Shown: positions 47,471 through 58,500 of the stretch, piece by piece | Numbering within the stretch: position 1 is the first letter of the stretch | Layout: each line of letters begins with the position of its first letter | Source of the DNA: Lingula anatina | Taxonomy: Eukaryota > Brachiopoda > Lingulata > Lingulida > Lingulidae | NCBI RefSeq assembly: GCF_001039355.2 | Contig: NW_019774759.1 | Location: 202,527-266,526 of the forward strand | DNA length: 64,000 bases | Direction: 5' to 3' | Notes under the pieces: model-generated | The model's database searches: none | Seen by the model: the letters and a program-made list of their open reading frames with translations, nothing else | Told to the model about the DNA's origin: nothing | Made by a program: the position numbers and the translations under genes

Positions 47471-48444
47471 GACCAAGAAGTGCTGCCCTCTTCTGGACAT
47501 ACTGGAACATGATGTACTGTGATGAACAGTCTACAGGCGGCAGTGTGATAATTCTAATTCATCTCAGGACAATTTCAAGCAGCAATCTGTGACACCATCA
47601 TGTGTAGTCCCTGAGTTGTGCTTTTGAAGCCTTAAAATGAACAACTTCTATCATATCATAGCTGGTTCATTCCACAAAATATTGACTGTCTGATGCATGT
47701 TATTTTGTGTAATATTTGCATATGTTTTACATCAATTTTTGACTACTGTCCACTTCGTTCCACTTTTAATGGTATTAAAGCATAAAATATCAAAAATAAT
47801 GGTTTATGTTAGAATATATAAAATATTACACAAAATGGATCATTGATATTGCCTCCAAAAGTCACTTTTTTTGAGGAGTGACACACATATGATAATCAAA
47901 ACTCATTCATTAAAGGTAGCAACATCCTGTGGATGTCCATGAAGTAAAGCTGTATTGTGCCTAAAGGTATGGGGAAATAAAATAACAAGAGGAGTATTCC
48001 CAACTCCAGCTTCATCATGTGTTGTATATGAAATTTGGAAAAGTTGTCTAATCTGTCATTAGACAGCGTGATTCTTACTGCTAGAGAGTGATCATTCTAT
48101 GAAGAAATTTTATGAAATGCTTCAGCTTTTCAGCAGATTTCTTTTTTATCATTAATGATATGCCTGGAGTGTATTTTTATCAACTGATCTTTAAGACTGA
48201 TGTATATAATTGTTTTTTAATGGCATGCTCATGGCAGAAGTTTGCTGACAGATACTTGTCTACAGTCGAGTTTGGGCTATAAGAACGGTTTATCTCTAGT
48301 GACATTGGATTTCTTTAGTATTCACTGATGAGACTTTTCCGACTTTTGTCGGAATTCTGACTTTTTCAGGGTCATTTGGGTAATTCTTGTGAATTGTGTA
48401 AATCCTACTTTTTCAGTGAGGACTGGTCTCATGCCTGAGTATTG

Positions 48445-48450
48445 AATAAA
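48445..48450 (+). terminator. Candidate polyadenylation signal AATAAA, caspase
   Basis: About 975 bases after the stop. Others are at about 47976 and 48869. Which is used cannot be seen. Confidence 0.35.
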
Positions 48451-49095
48451 TGTTAATTTTGCATTACAGTTAGTTATATAATTACTACGTAAAGCAAAGC
48501 ATAATGAAGCTGGTTTCTTATCAGATTTAAATGTGTTTCTTGGATTCTAGTGACCAGCGTTCTTTGTTACAACTTACGTTTATACGATAGGTTATTAAAA
48601 GAACAGATTCTAGATAATCGTGTTATAGTAGCGGTTACAGTTCCTCACACTGCTATATCATCTCAGAGATCGCCCTGTGTACCTGTGATATCATGGAAAA
48701 AGTGGTGTGCCCTAGTTTTATTTATTTGTTTTGGACCAAATACTTTCAAACCAGTTTTCACTTTATCTTATTCTGTGTAATCCGTTAATTCCGCAGATTT
48801 GTATTTTGTATGAAGCGCTTTGTGTAACAATCTGGGTGTTTTTGAAATGACATTGACAATGTAACCTTAATAAATTGTTGAAAGCATTAGTTGAATGGTT
48901 AATTGTTTAATCTGCTGAAAGTCGCATCATTGTGCGATGAGTGTCAGGTTGTCAACTTGGCCGAGAGAAACCCCACTCCCTTCACAAGTAAAGTACTCTG
49001 GGGTGCAAAATGATTGCAAAGATTAGCAAAATATGTTAGATATCGTGAAAAGGTAAATTGCAAAATTAAAAGATAATTTGGACGACAAGTAACCG

Positions 49096-49098
<3 letters not shown>

Positions 49099-49155
<57 letters not shown>
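49099..49155. repeat. (TA)n microsatellite
   Basis: About 28 perfect dinucleotide units upstream of the first HSD gene. Confidence 0.95.
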
Positions 49156-49158
<3 letters not shown>

Positions 49159-49630
49159 GACTCCCAAAACAATGCGCGCTGATTTGCAATAGAATTAATT
49201 ACGACAGAATCATTATTATGAATATTATCATTAATAATTTAATTATTAAAATATCTTAACAATAATAATAAGCATTATCAATAAGATTATCATTTTGTCG
49301 TTTTATGCTTGCCTGAAAAAAGGTGATAATATCATGGCATTGTGCATAAATTGCGCACAATATCATCAAATAATTTAAAAATGATTATTTGAAAAGTTTA
49401 ACATTACGTGAATTGTTCACGATTGCCAATTTCCTTTTTGTATTGGTCCTGAATTTCCCGCTTGCTTTTTCTAACTGACCCAAATTAAAGTGATAACTAC
49501 ACCGATGATATACTACCACTATAACAGACGTACAGATTAATTCAAGCAGCCCTTTCTTAGCAGTTAAAGTTGCTCTTTATTACTTCGTCTCTGAAGATTG
49601 TGACTCTGACCACGATATCTAGGACTGAAC

Positions 49631-52600
49631 ATGGGATACGGACTGAAAAAGTTGTCCTTGGCGCTCTCTACCGTGGTCATAGCATATTTACTTATGTACA
49701 GTGGAACCAAGTTTGATCCAGGTACGTGAGAGGTAAAGACAGAACGGAACACAGGTGTGTAGACTTAATAGCAAGATAAATCGCATTTGGAAATTCAGGT
49801 GAGAAACACGGGTTTGCCGATGTTATGCGAGGGTAACAGAGAGTCCCCTGTGATATATAGTGCGGTTCACATTCATTTGTACAGGATAACCACGGCATAA
49901 TTTTTTTATACTTCGTTACGTCACGCTTACGTCACGTACGTCACGCTTACGCTAACCTGTATGAATCAAATGGAGGACGGGCCCTCTGTTACCCGGACCG
50001 CCAGTGCATGTTGTCTTAACACCGGTGGTGTGAATGAAGGGATGACATAAAAGGATAATATTGTTTGGTACCAACCAGTTGTTCCGCTTCTCCTTGTAGG
50101 TAGGTAGAAGGAGGATTTCCCTTGTCTGTAGGGTGTACGACCTTTATTTTCCCTTTAACCGTATGTCCTCAAGTAACCTTATCTCTACTGATTAAATTAT
50201 TGACATACCCGTGAGAAGTGCCCCCGTGCTATCAATCTCACATCCTCAACCAGGGTCACAGACAGGATTATTTTACTATATGTATTCACAGATATTCCTC
50301 AGATTATTCTCTTAGATATTTCTTCATTGAGAGAAATTTTGGCAAAAATCATGATCACCCAGCTGGCCTCCGATAGAGAGTAAATTGCCTTCGCACGTTA
50401 ATTGCCCCACCCACCTAACAAGGGATTTATATGGATTTTATGAAGTATGCACAACCACGGCAGGAAATAATTGTGGCAGACAAAACTGTCACACGTTTCT
50501 TCGAATTGTCGGTAAATGCCCATAAAGAGTTCACATAGAAAAAAAAATTAATAGCATGCCTATATTTTTTTTAACCAGTCTCTTCAATCTATTTTTCCAG
50601 CCGACGTCCAAGACAAGAAAGTTCTGATAACAGGAGCGTCGTCTGGAATTGGAGAACAGATGGCGTACCATTTTGCCAAGATGGGAGCAAACCTGGTCTT
50701 GACTGCTCGCAGAGAGCATCGCTTAAAAGAGGTAAAACATTCTTCGGACGGATAGGGGGAACGAACTTGGGGAGCGCAGGCACGTGTTTCTAACCCTGAA
50801 AGATTGTCTCGTTTCTTATGAAGTTCACCAACTTAGAAAACATACCAATTTTACAAGAAGACAGTACAAATAGGGTCTTTCACATACAGCCTGTCTTTTG
50901 TTCCATTCATCTTATAAAAAGTATCAGTGCGTGAATATGTGAATGTGTTTAATTTCAACTGCTCGGCGAAACTGTCTTATATAGCTATATACCAAATGGA
51001 GACGTATGCAATTCTAATACGGCTACTTAGCACCTGTCCTACACTGATTTTCAAATGACTTCTAACGAAGTGCTTTGATGTATGCAAAGTATTGTCGGTG
51101 TAACTGTATACTATTTGAACATTGTTAATTAAAATGAATGTAAGTTGGCCGAAAGAAATTTTTAATAAAATTTCTCTTAAGGTTGTGGAAAGGTGTAAGA
51201 AACTGTCTCCCAAACCAACTGCTAATCATGCCTATATTGTCGCCGACATGAGGGAGCTAGACAAAACGAAGAACGTTATAACGGTAAGCAGCATGAATCT
51301 TTTCAAAGGCGTCCCTTATTATAAAAAAAAATGCCACAAACTTGTTTCAACTAAAGTTCATTATTTAAAAAAATCTTCGTTCACTTGTTGACAAAAAATT
51401 CCCATTGTTTAAGCGTTCCGATATGAAAATGTTTCTATGATTTTCCCTAGGTTCTTACATACTGTGTTCAAGAAAACGTTATTGAAACGTTATGGCAACG
51501 TTATAAAATGCTGTGTTTGCTTGGCATCTGTGAGTAGTAATCTGTTTTTCTATTTCTAGTATAGTGTGGACAGTATGAAAGGTCTGGACATACTGGTACT
51601 TAACCATGCCAGGATATCCGTCTCCAACATGTGGTTTGGGAGCCAGCAGAACCTGACAGACCTGGCAATGGAGATGGACATCAACTTTAGATCATACGTG
51701 CATCTCGCCTCACATGCACTTCCACACTTACTGAAGAGCAAAGGGAGGATTGCATTTGTTTCCTCTACAGCAGGTTCCCTGTTATTTATCTGTGAACCGA
51801 GTATTTTTCAAGTGATTTCTAATCGTACACTTTGTCCAGATAATTCACGCCCGTCACTTGACGTTATTTAAAGTCTGCTCCATATTACCACACCCGAGTT
51901 TCATAGGTCTCTAAAACTTTGCTTTCCTATGCATTATGCATATGTTTTACTGAAAAACCTTTTTTACCGACACATGCAATTTGTTTCAGAAAAGGTCCCA
52001 GTGCCAGGAATGGCAGTGTACACGGCGTCAAAGCACGCAATCCAAGGGTTCTTTGGTGTACTTAGGCAAGAGATGGTGATGAGAAACACAGGTGTTTCCG
52101 TCACTTCGTGCATAGTGGGCGGGACCAGTAAGTGACTTTATCACAAATCAACAAATCAACTGTTATCCTCTCGTTGTAATGTTAAGTTCACAAAGTGGAA
52201 CTATTTACAATCGAGCTCTTGAATATTGTGGATGCTTGCATGAAAGGCACATGCCGCATTAATTGCATACCATAAAGACACTTCCACACGCAGACATATA
52301 CATGTAAAGATTAATTTGACCTTCAATGCCAACGTTTTCAAACCTAAAGGTTTTTCAATAAAATATTTAAAAGAGGAAGAAAACGTCGAAATACATTTGG
52401 AAACCTTAACAAACATTTCAGGAACAGAAAATGTGATGGAGTTATTCAAACAGAAATTTGGAGAGGAAAAGTTGAAGGGGCTTAACTTTGCGGATCCAAC
52501 AGCGGTTGCTTTGGAGATCGTCAAGGCAACTGTTGCTAGGCAATACGAAGTGTTCACGAGTTCCGATAAATGGTCATCAATATTGATGTTCCTCGGAAAA

Positions 52601-52651
52601 ATATCACCAGAATTTGCTGACCAAGTTACCCTGAAAGTACTTTTTGAGTAG
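49631..52651 (+). CDS. 11-beta-hydroxysteroid dehydrogenase 1-like, gene A
   Basis: Six exons, 49631-49721, 50601-50731, 51182-51283, 51560-51773, 51990-52127 and 52422-52651 (stop TAG), give 301 residues (human HSD11B1: 292). This is a short-chain dehydrogenase with an N-terminal ER membrane anchor (about residues 8-23). Members reduce or oxidise steroids or other carbonyls with NADP(H). Seen: cofactor motif TGASSGIG at 41-48, ARR after strand 2, LNHA at 122-125 (HSD11B1 has LNH), the catalytic Asn in MDINF (150), Ser177 in VSS, and Tyr190/Lys194 in YTASK. Catalytic residues are complete. An AATAAA is at 52699-52704. It differs from genes B and C mainly in exon 4 (RISVSNMW) and exon 6. Steroid specificity is not shown by the sequence; exons 4-6 are repeated downstream. 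Confidence 0.9.
49916..49950 (+). promoter_or_regulatory. Cluster of TACGTCAC motifs
   Basis: TTACGTCACGCTT, TTACGTCACG and TACGTCACGCTTACG follow each other in intron 1 of HSD gene A. They are CRE/ATF-like half-sites repeated three times. The matching introns of genes B and C hold only a degenerate CTTCACG form. Function is not shown. Confidence 0.35.
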
Positions 52652-52698
52652 AGAAACAGTGACTGAGAAAAATGCAAAATATAAACTTGAAATGTATT

Positions 52699-52704
52699 AA
52701 TAAA
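52699..52704 (+). terminator. Polyadenylation signal AATAAA, HSD gene A
   Basis: 48 bases after the stop codon of gene A. The duplicate copy has the same hexamer at 54358-54363. Confidence 0.65.
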
Positions 52705-52975
52705 ATCGTACTGCATATTTTGCCTTTGTTAAACAATACATAAGAATTATTTTATGGAAAATATGTATGATAGATTTTTAGAAATAAAAAAGTGTTTTGC
52801 GTTTTTACACAAGAGGGGTCTTGGGAGGTAAACATTGTTACGAAATTGTACTGACTACTGGCGAAAAACTGGCATATTAAGTATGGTTAACGGCCTTGAA
52901 TAATTTGTAATATTAGAATTTTTAAAACAAAATTTATACACAGAAATTACACTGGCGATTATGGAAATGGTTTGA

Positions 52976-53065
52976 ATGACCAAGAAGTGGGTTAAGGACT
53001 ACGGTTCCAAGCGAACTACCATTCCTGTCACACCGACATGCAAAACAAGAATCCGCGTTGGTAGG
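52976..53065 (+). other. Exon-like ORF (copy 1), not assigned to a gene
   Basis: ATG followed by 29 codons (MTKKWVKDYGSKRTTIPVTP...) and then a good donor, AGG|GTAAGT. It lies about 325 bases past the HSD gene A stop and beyond its poly-A signal, and is repeated at 54635-54724. There is no in-frame continuation into a recognised gene. Confidence 0.2.
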
Positions 53066-53089
53066 GTAAGTTTAATAANAAACATAAAG

Positions 53090-53162
53090 TTATAACGTTG
53101 CCATAACGTAAATAGGCCTATATTCAGGAAAACGTTATTGAAACGTTATGGCAACGTTATAA
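53090..53162. repeat. Perfect 20-bp inverted repeat at the duplication joint
   Basis: TTATAACGTTGCCATAACGT at 53090-53109 is the exact reverse complement of 53143-53162, with a 33-base loop. The right arm is also present in copy 1 near 51487-51506; the left arm is not. Confidence 0.85.
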
Positions 53163-53213
53163 AATGCTGTTTGCTTGGCATCTGTGAGTAGTAATCTGTT
53201 TTTCTATTTCTAG

Positions 53214-54310
53214 TATAGTGTGGACAGTCTGAAAGGTCTGGACATACTGGTACTTAACCATGCCAGGATATCCGTCTCCAACATGTGGTTTGGGAGCCAG
53301 CAGAACCTGACAGATATGGCAATGGAGATGGACATCAACTTTAGATCATACGTGCAACTCGCCTCACATGCACTTCCACACTTACTGAAGAGCAAAGGGA
53401 GGATTGCATTTGTTTCCTCTACAGCAGGTTCCCTGTTATTTATCTGTGAACCGAGTATTTTTCAAGTGATTTCTAATCGTACACTTTGTCCAGATAATTC
53501 ACGCCCGTCACTTGACGTTATTTAAAGTCTGCTCCATATTACCACACCCGAGTTTCATAGGTCTCTAAAACTTTGCTTTCCTATGCATTATGCATATGTT
53601 TTACTGAAAAACCTTTTTTACCTTGCTGACACATGCAATTTCTTTCAGAAAAGGTCCCAGTGCCAGGAATGGCAGTGTACACGGCGTCAAAGCACGCAAT
53701 CCAAGGGTTCTTTGGTGTACTTAGGCAAGAGATGGTGATGAGAAACACAGGTGTTTCCGTCACTTCGTGCATAGTGGGCGGGACCAGTAAGTGACTTTAT
53801 CACAAATCAACAAATCAACTGTTATCCTCTCGTTGTAATGTTAAGTTCACAAAGTGGAACTATTTACAATCGAGCTCTTGAATATTGTGGATGCTTGCAT
53901 GAAAGGCACATGCCGCATTAATTGCATACCATAAAGACACTTCCACACGCAGACATATACATGTAAAGATTAATTTGACCTTCAATGCCAACGTTTTCAA
54001 ACCTAAAGGTTTTTCAATAAAATATTTAAAAGAGGAAGAAAACGTCGAAATACATTTGGAAACCTTAACAAACATTTCAGGAACAGAAAATGTGATGGAG
54101 TTATTCAAACAGAAATTTGGAGAGGAAAAGTTGAAGGGGCTTAACTTTGCGGATCCAACAGCGGTTGCTTTGGAGATCGTCAAGGCAACTGTTGCTAGGC
54201 AATACGAAGTGTTCACGAGTTCCGATAAATGGTCATCAATATTGATGTTCCTCGGAAAAATATCACCAGAATTTGCTGACCAAGTTACTCTGAAAGTACT
54301 TTTTGAGTAG
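53214..54310 (+). pseudogene. Extra copy of HSD gene A exons 4-6 (no exons 1-3)
   Basis: Exons 53214-53427, 53649-53786 and 54081-54310 repeat exons 4-6 of gene A with intact splice sites, frame, YTASK motif and stop. Amino-acid changes in exon 4 include Met-to-Leu after VDS, Leu-to-Met in LTDLA, and His-to-Gln in YVHLA. There is no exon 1-3 set between 52652 and 53213. This is either a partial tandem duplication or a second haplotype placed after the first. Confidence 0.8.
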
Positions 54311-54634
54311 AGAAACAGTGACTGAGAAAAATGCAAAATATAAACTTGAAATGTATTAATAAAATCGTACTGCATATTTTGCCTTTGTTAAACAATACAT
54401 AAGAATTATTTTATGGAAAATATGTATGATAGATTTTTAGAAATAAAAAAGTGTTTTGCGTTTTTACACAAGAGGGGTCTTGGGAGGTAAACATTGTTAC
54501 GAAATTGTACTGACTACTGGCGAAAAACTGGCATATTAAGTATGGTTAACGGCCTTGAATAATTTGTAATATTAGAATTTTTAAAACAAAATTTATACAC
54601 AGAAATTACACTGGCGATTATGGAAATGGTTTGA

Positions 54635-54724
54635 ATGACCAAGAAGTGGGTTAAGGACTACGGTTCCAAGCGAACTACCATTCCTGTCACACCGACATGC
54701 AAAACAAGAATCCGCGTTGGTAGG
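54635..54724 (+). other. Exon-like ORF (copy 2), not assigned to a gene
   Basis: Same 30-codon ATG frame and GTAAGT donor as 52976-53065, basic in composition (many Lys and Arg). Without splicing, the frame reads on to about 54823. No matching downstream exon was found, and no domain is recognised. Confidence 0.2.
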
Positions 54725-55263
54725 GTAAGTTTAATAATTGTTATTATCACACGCGCGCAAGCACGAATATTTGCGATAAGAAAAGGGGGTGAAACTGTAT
54801 GCGCCGGAGCAAATGTCGTTTAGGAAGCTAATTACGATAGTGACTCCCAAAACATGGTGAGTGCGCGCTGGTTTGCAATAGACCTAATTACGGCAGAATC
54901 ATTATTATTAATATTATCATTTATAGTAAATAACTTCACAATAATAATAAGCATTATCAATAAGATTATCATTTTGCCGTTTCACGCTTGCCTGAAGAAT
55001 TTTGATAATATCATGCCATTGTGCATAAATTGCGCACAATATCATCAAATACGTGAAAATGCTTACTTGAAAACATTACGTGAATTGCTCTGGATTGGTG
55101 GTGAATTCCCCACCAAATTCAACACTTCTTTGCTTTTCTTGACTGACCTAAATTTAAGTGATAACAGACACTAATAAAATACTTCGACTGTATCAGACAG
55201 TGTAGCTTGTATTTACTTCGTCTCTGAAGATTGTGACTGTGACCACGATATCTAGGACTGAAC

Positions 55264-55546
55264 ATGGGATACGGACTGAAAATGTCCTTGGCGCTCTCTG
55301 CCGTGGTCATAGCATATTTACTTATGTACAGTGGAACCAAGTTTGATCCAGGTATGTGACTGTGTAACAGGAATGGAAGTCCGCTAGGAACCGTTGTCTG
55401 CCCCCAGTTACTTTGTACAGGTGACATTCGTCCTATATACTAACCCCAATACTTGGACTAACCCTTACCTTTACTTATCATATGGGACCCCGGACTTCCA
55501 TTCCTAGGACTTCAATTCCTGTTACACGGTTCCTTTTTTATTCTAT

Positions 55547-55581
<35 letters not shown>

Positions 55582-58500
55582 TTTTTTGTCCCACATACTT
55601 CACGTTAACCCAATAACCTGTATGAATCTTATGAAGGGCGGACTCTTTGTTACACCTTCCCTTAATTTTGTCTTAACACCGATGGGGTGAACTAATGAAA
55701 GGCAAATTGTTTGGTTCTTGCCAGTTCCCTGACAGCTGGTAAAGTAATTCTATAGGTCTTCACAGGGTGCACAACTAATTTAGATCCAAAATGTTCTTTT
55801 TCCATGTCTCCTTACGTGACCTAACATTAAGTGATAATGATATTGACATAACCACCCTTAGAATTAGGTTGCACGATGACACGTTCACCTTCCCCCCTCA
55901 CCAGGTCACGGAGAGGATTATTTTACAAGATATTCACAGATATTTCTCTGACTATTCTTAGAATGTTTCTGTACTTCGATTTTTTTTTTTTTTTTGGGGT
56001 ACATTTGGTCATGTTTGTAGCCAAGGGATTATAACAGCGATGATAATAATACAGAAAATAATATATGTATGAGCGTTTTGATAATTGCTATTCAAAACCA
56101 ATCTATTTTCCAGCCGACGTCCAAGACAAGAAAGTTCTGATAACAGGAGCATCGTCTGGAATTGGAAAACAGATGGCGTGCCATTTTGCCAAGATGGGAG
56201 CAAACCTGGTCTTGACAGCTCGCAGAGAGAATCTCTTGAAAGAGGTTCATAACATTTTTCACTTTTTTGAGCTGTACTTATCAATATTTGTCAAGAGCTA
56301 GGGGAAACACAGCGCAAGTGTTTCTAGCCCTTATTAGTTTTCTAGTCCGTTGGAGTTTACACCAATCTTATATTTACATTCACCATAAATTTTATAACTG
56401 ATGATATGGTCTCTCCCGTTCAATCTCCAGTGATTTATTCATCTTTTTTAAAAGGTATTAATGTTATATGAATGTGTTTCAGCGCCTTCGGTGAAACTGA
56501 CTTAAATAGCTACAGACTAATGGCACACGTATGCATATCTAAGTTGGCCACTAATCCACCTTCCTTACACTGATAAAAAAACTTCTCACAAATTACTTTC
56601 ATGTGTGCAAAGTTTGGTCACTGTAGCTGTCAAATCCTTTTAAATTGTTACCTTATGGACCTATATTATTATATTTTAAAATATTTTTTTTAGGTTATAG
56701 AAAAATGTAAGAAGCTGTCTCCGAACCCAACCGCTAGTCATGCCTATATAGTCGCTGACATGAAAGAGCTGGAAAAGACAAAGGAAGTTATAAAGGTGAC
56801 CAAGAAACATGACTATCTGTATAGACCCCGCTTCATGACTGTTACATAGCCACTGTATAACGGTGAGATTGTAATGAAATAAAACTTGATACCGAGCTGT
56901 GATTTTTGTAAAGAAAATGTAAAATGCGCTAGATCACTCTTTGCGCAACGTAAGGACTTCATGCACACTGATGGGCAAATTTTTGTATCAGTTAGGAATA
57001 TTAAAAGGCATGAGGGGGGATTTTTACAACAAACTGAACATGCAAATATAATTTCTTCATCGGGTGTGGTGCGTGGGATGTAGCATTACACAAAAAATAA
57101 AGATCATACTGTCGAAAAATGGAACCTTGAAAATATACTTTGGTGCCGCCATTGGAAGAATTGGAAAAGGATATATTCAAAACTTCTCCCTGGCTGTTAT
57201 TAGTAAATATATGATCTAATACATATTCAATACAGTAATTTGATGAGTGGAAAGCCAACAGAACTCATGCAGTGATCGATCACAATAAGAGAGCATTTTT
57301 TTTTCGAAAATTGACACAAGAAAACAATTTAATCCATCCTGGTAATGAATAATCAATAGCAATGCGTAGTAGGGCTGTCAAGATTTCTCACTCATGAAAA
57401 CAGCAATGACGATGACGAGAGATTTTTTTAAAATTGAATTTTTATAGCGACCCTCCTGTTTTTCCAGTTTAGTGTGGACAGTCTGAAAGGTCTGGACATC
57501 CTGGTGCTTAACCATGCCAGGATACCAAAAATGTTCGACATGTGGTTTGGGAGCCAACAGAACCTGACAGATCTGGCAACGGACATGGACATCAACTTCA
57601 GAGCATACGTGCATCTCGCTTCACACGCACTTCCACACTTATTGAAGAGCAAAGGGAGGATTGCATTTGTTTCTTCTGTAGCAGGTGCCCTTTTGTCCTG
57701 TTTTAAACTGTGACTTGAGAATTTATCGAATGGTACTTAACCATACACTTTGTCCAGGATATTCACTTTCGTCCCTTGACCTCATCAAAAAGTCTGATAT
57801 TTATATCAGACTTATCAGATATATGCTCCTCTAGCAAAAAAAAATTGTCAACCCTAATTAAAGCGATACAGAAGGTCGTGTCATAAACCAATGTTTTTAT
57901 TCAGCTTCTAAAAGGACTTTTATCACAGAAGAGTGTTTTGTATAGTGTTGGAGTATTTCTATGGCCACCCTGCTAGGTCGATGATCTACAACTCACGTCC
58001 CTAGTTTACAAGATGATGGGTGGCCTAGTTGTTATGCACTATTTAAAGCAATGGTAAGGGTGACACTTTTTTGGCTAGGGGAGTATATTATCACACAGAC
58101 AAGACTGCATTGTGCCTCTGAACTTGTGTTTAAGAAGATTTTCATAGATTTCTGATAACTTAAAATTACCTCTCATCTATCGATCAACATGCACCTTCGC
58201 TGGTTGAAATCCTTTTGCGGCGATTTCATGCATAGGCCTATTTTATTCCAGAAAAGATCCCGATACCTGGGGTGGCAGTGTACACTGCATCAAAGCACGC
58301 AATGCAAGGGTTCTTTGGCGTACTAAGACAAGAGATGGTGATGAGAAACACAGGCGTATCTATCACATCGTGCATGGTGGCCGGGACCGGTAAGAAAATG
58401 TAGCACCCATAGCATCTATTATTATAATTAAATTTCAAATGACACGGGAAAACCCCATGCAATTGAGCTCTCGGATGTTATGGACAGTTGCATAAATGCG

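Larger units (their letters stand above)
47471..49630. other. Caspase 3' region and intergenic sequence before the HSD array
   Basis: Contains the caspase 3' UTR, a long (TA)n at 49099-49155, and, from about 49170, a segment also found upstream of the next two HSD genes (around 54890-55260 and 60360-60675). It includes a conserved 5' leader ending in CCACGATATCTAGGACTGAAC before each ATG. No other gene was seen. Confidence 0.6.
51467..53078. repeat. 1.6 kb direct duplication, copy 1 (HSD exons 4-6)
   Basis: Almost identical to 53123-54737. Visible differences include ATGAAA/CTGAAA and ACCTGG/ATATGG in exon 4, a few bases inserted before exon 5, and one silent change in exon 6. Copy 1 ends at a single N (53079), after which 43 bases separate the copies. 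Confidence 0.92.
53123..54737. repeat. 1.6 kb direct duplication, copy 2 (HSD exons 4-6)
   Basis: Second copy of 51467-53078. It continues past the point where copy 1 stops at the N, into sequence that leads to HSD gene B. Confidence 0.92.

Noticed and set aside
52201-52716. 171-residue open frame on the minus strand (also 53860-54375)
   Set aside because: It is antisense to HSD exon 6 and its flank. The plus-strand frame has the splice site, family similarity and stop, so this is a shadow.
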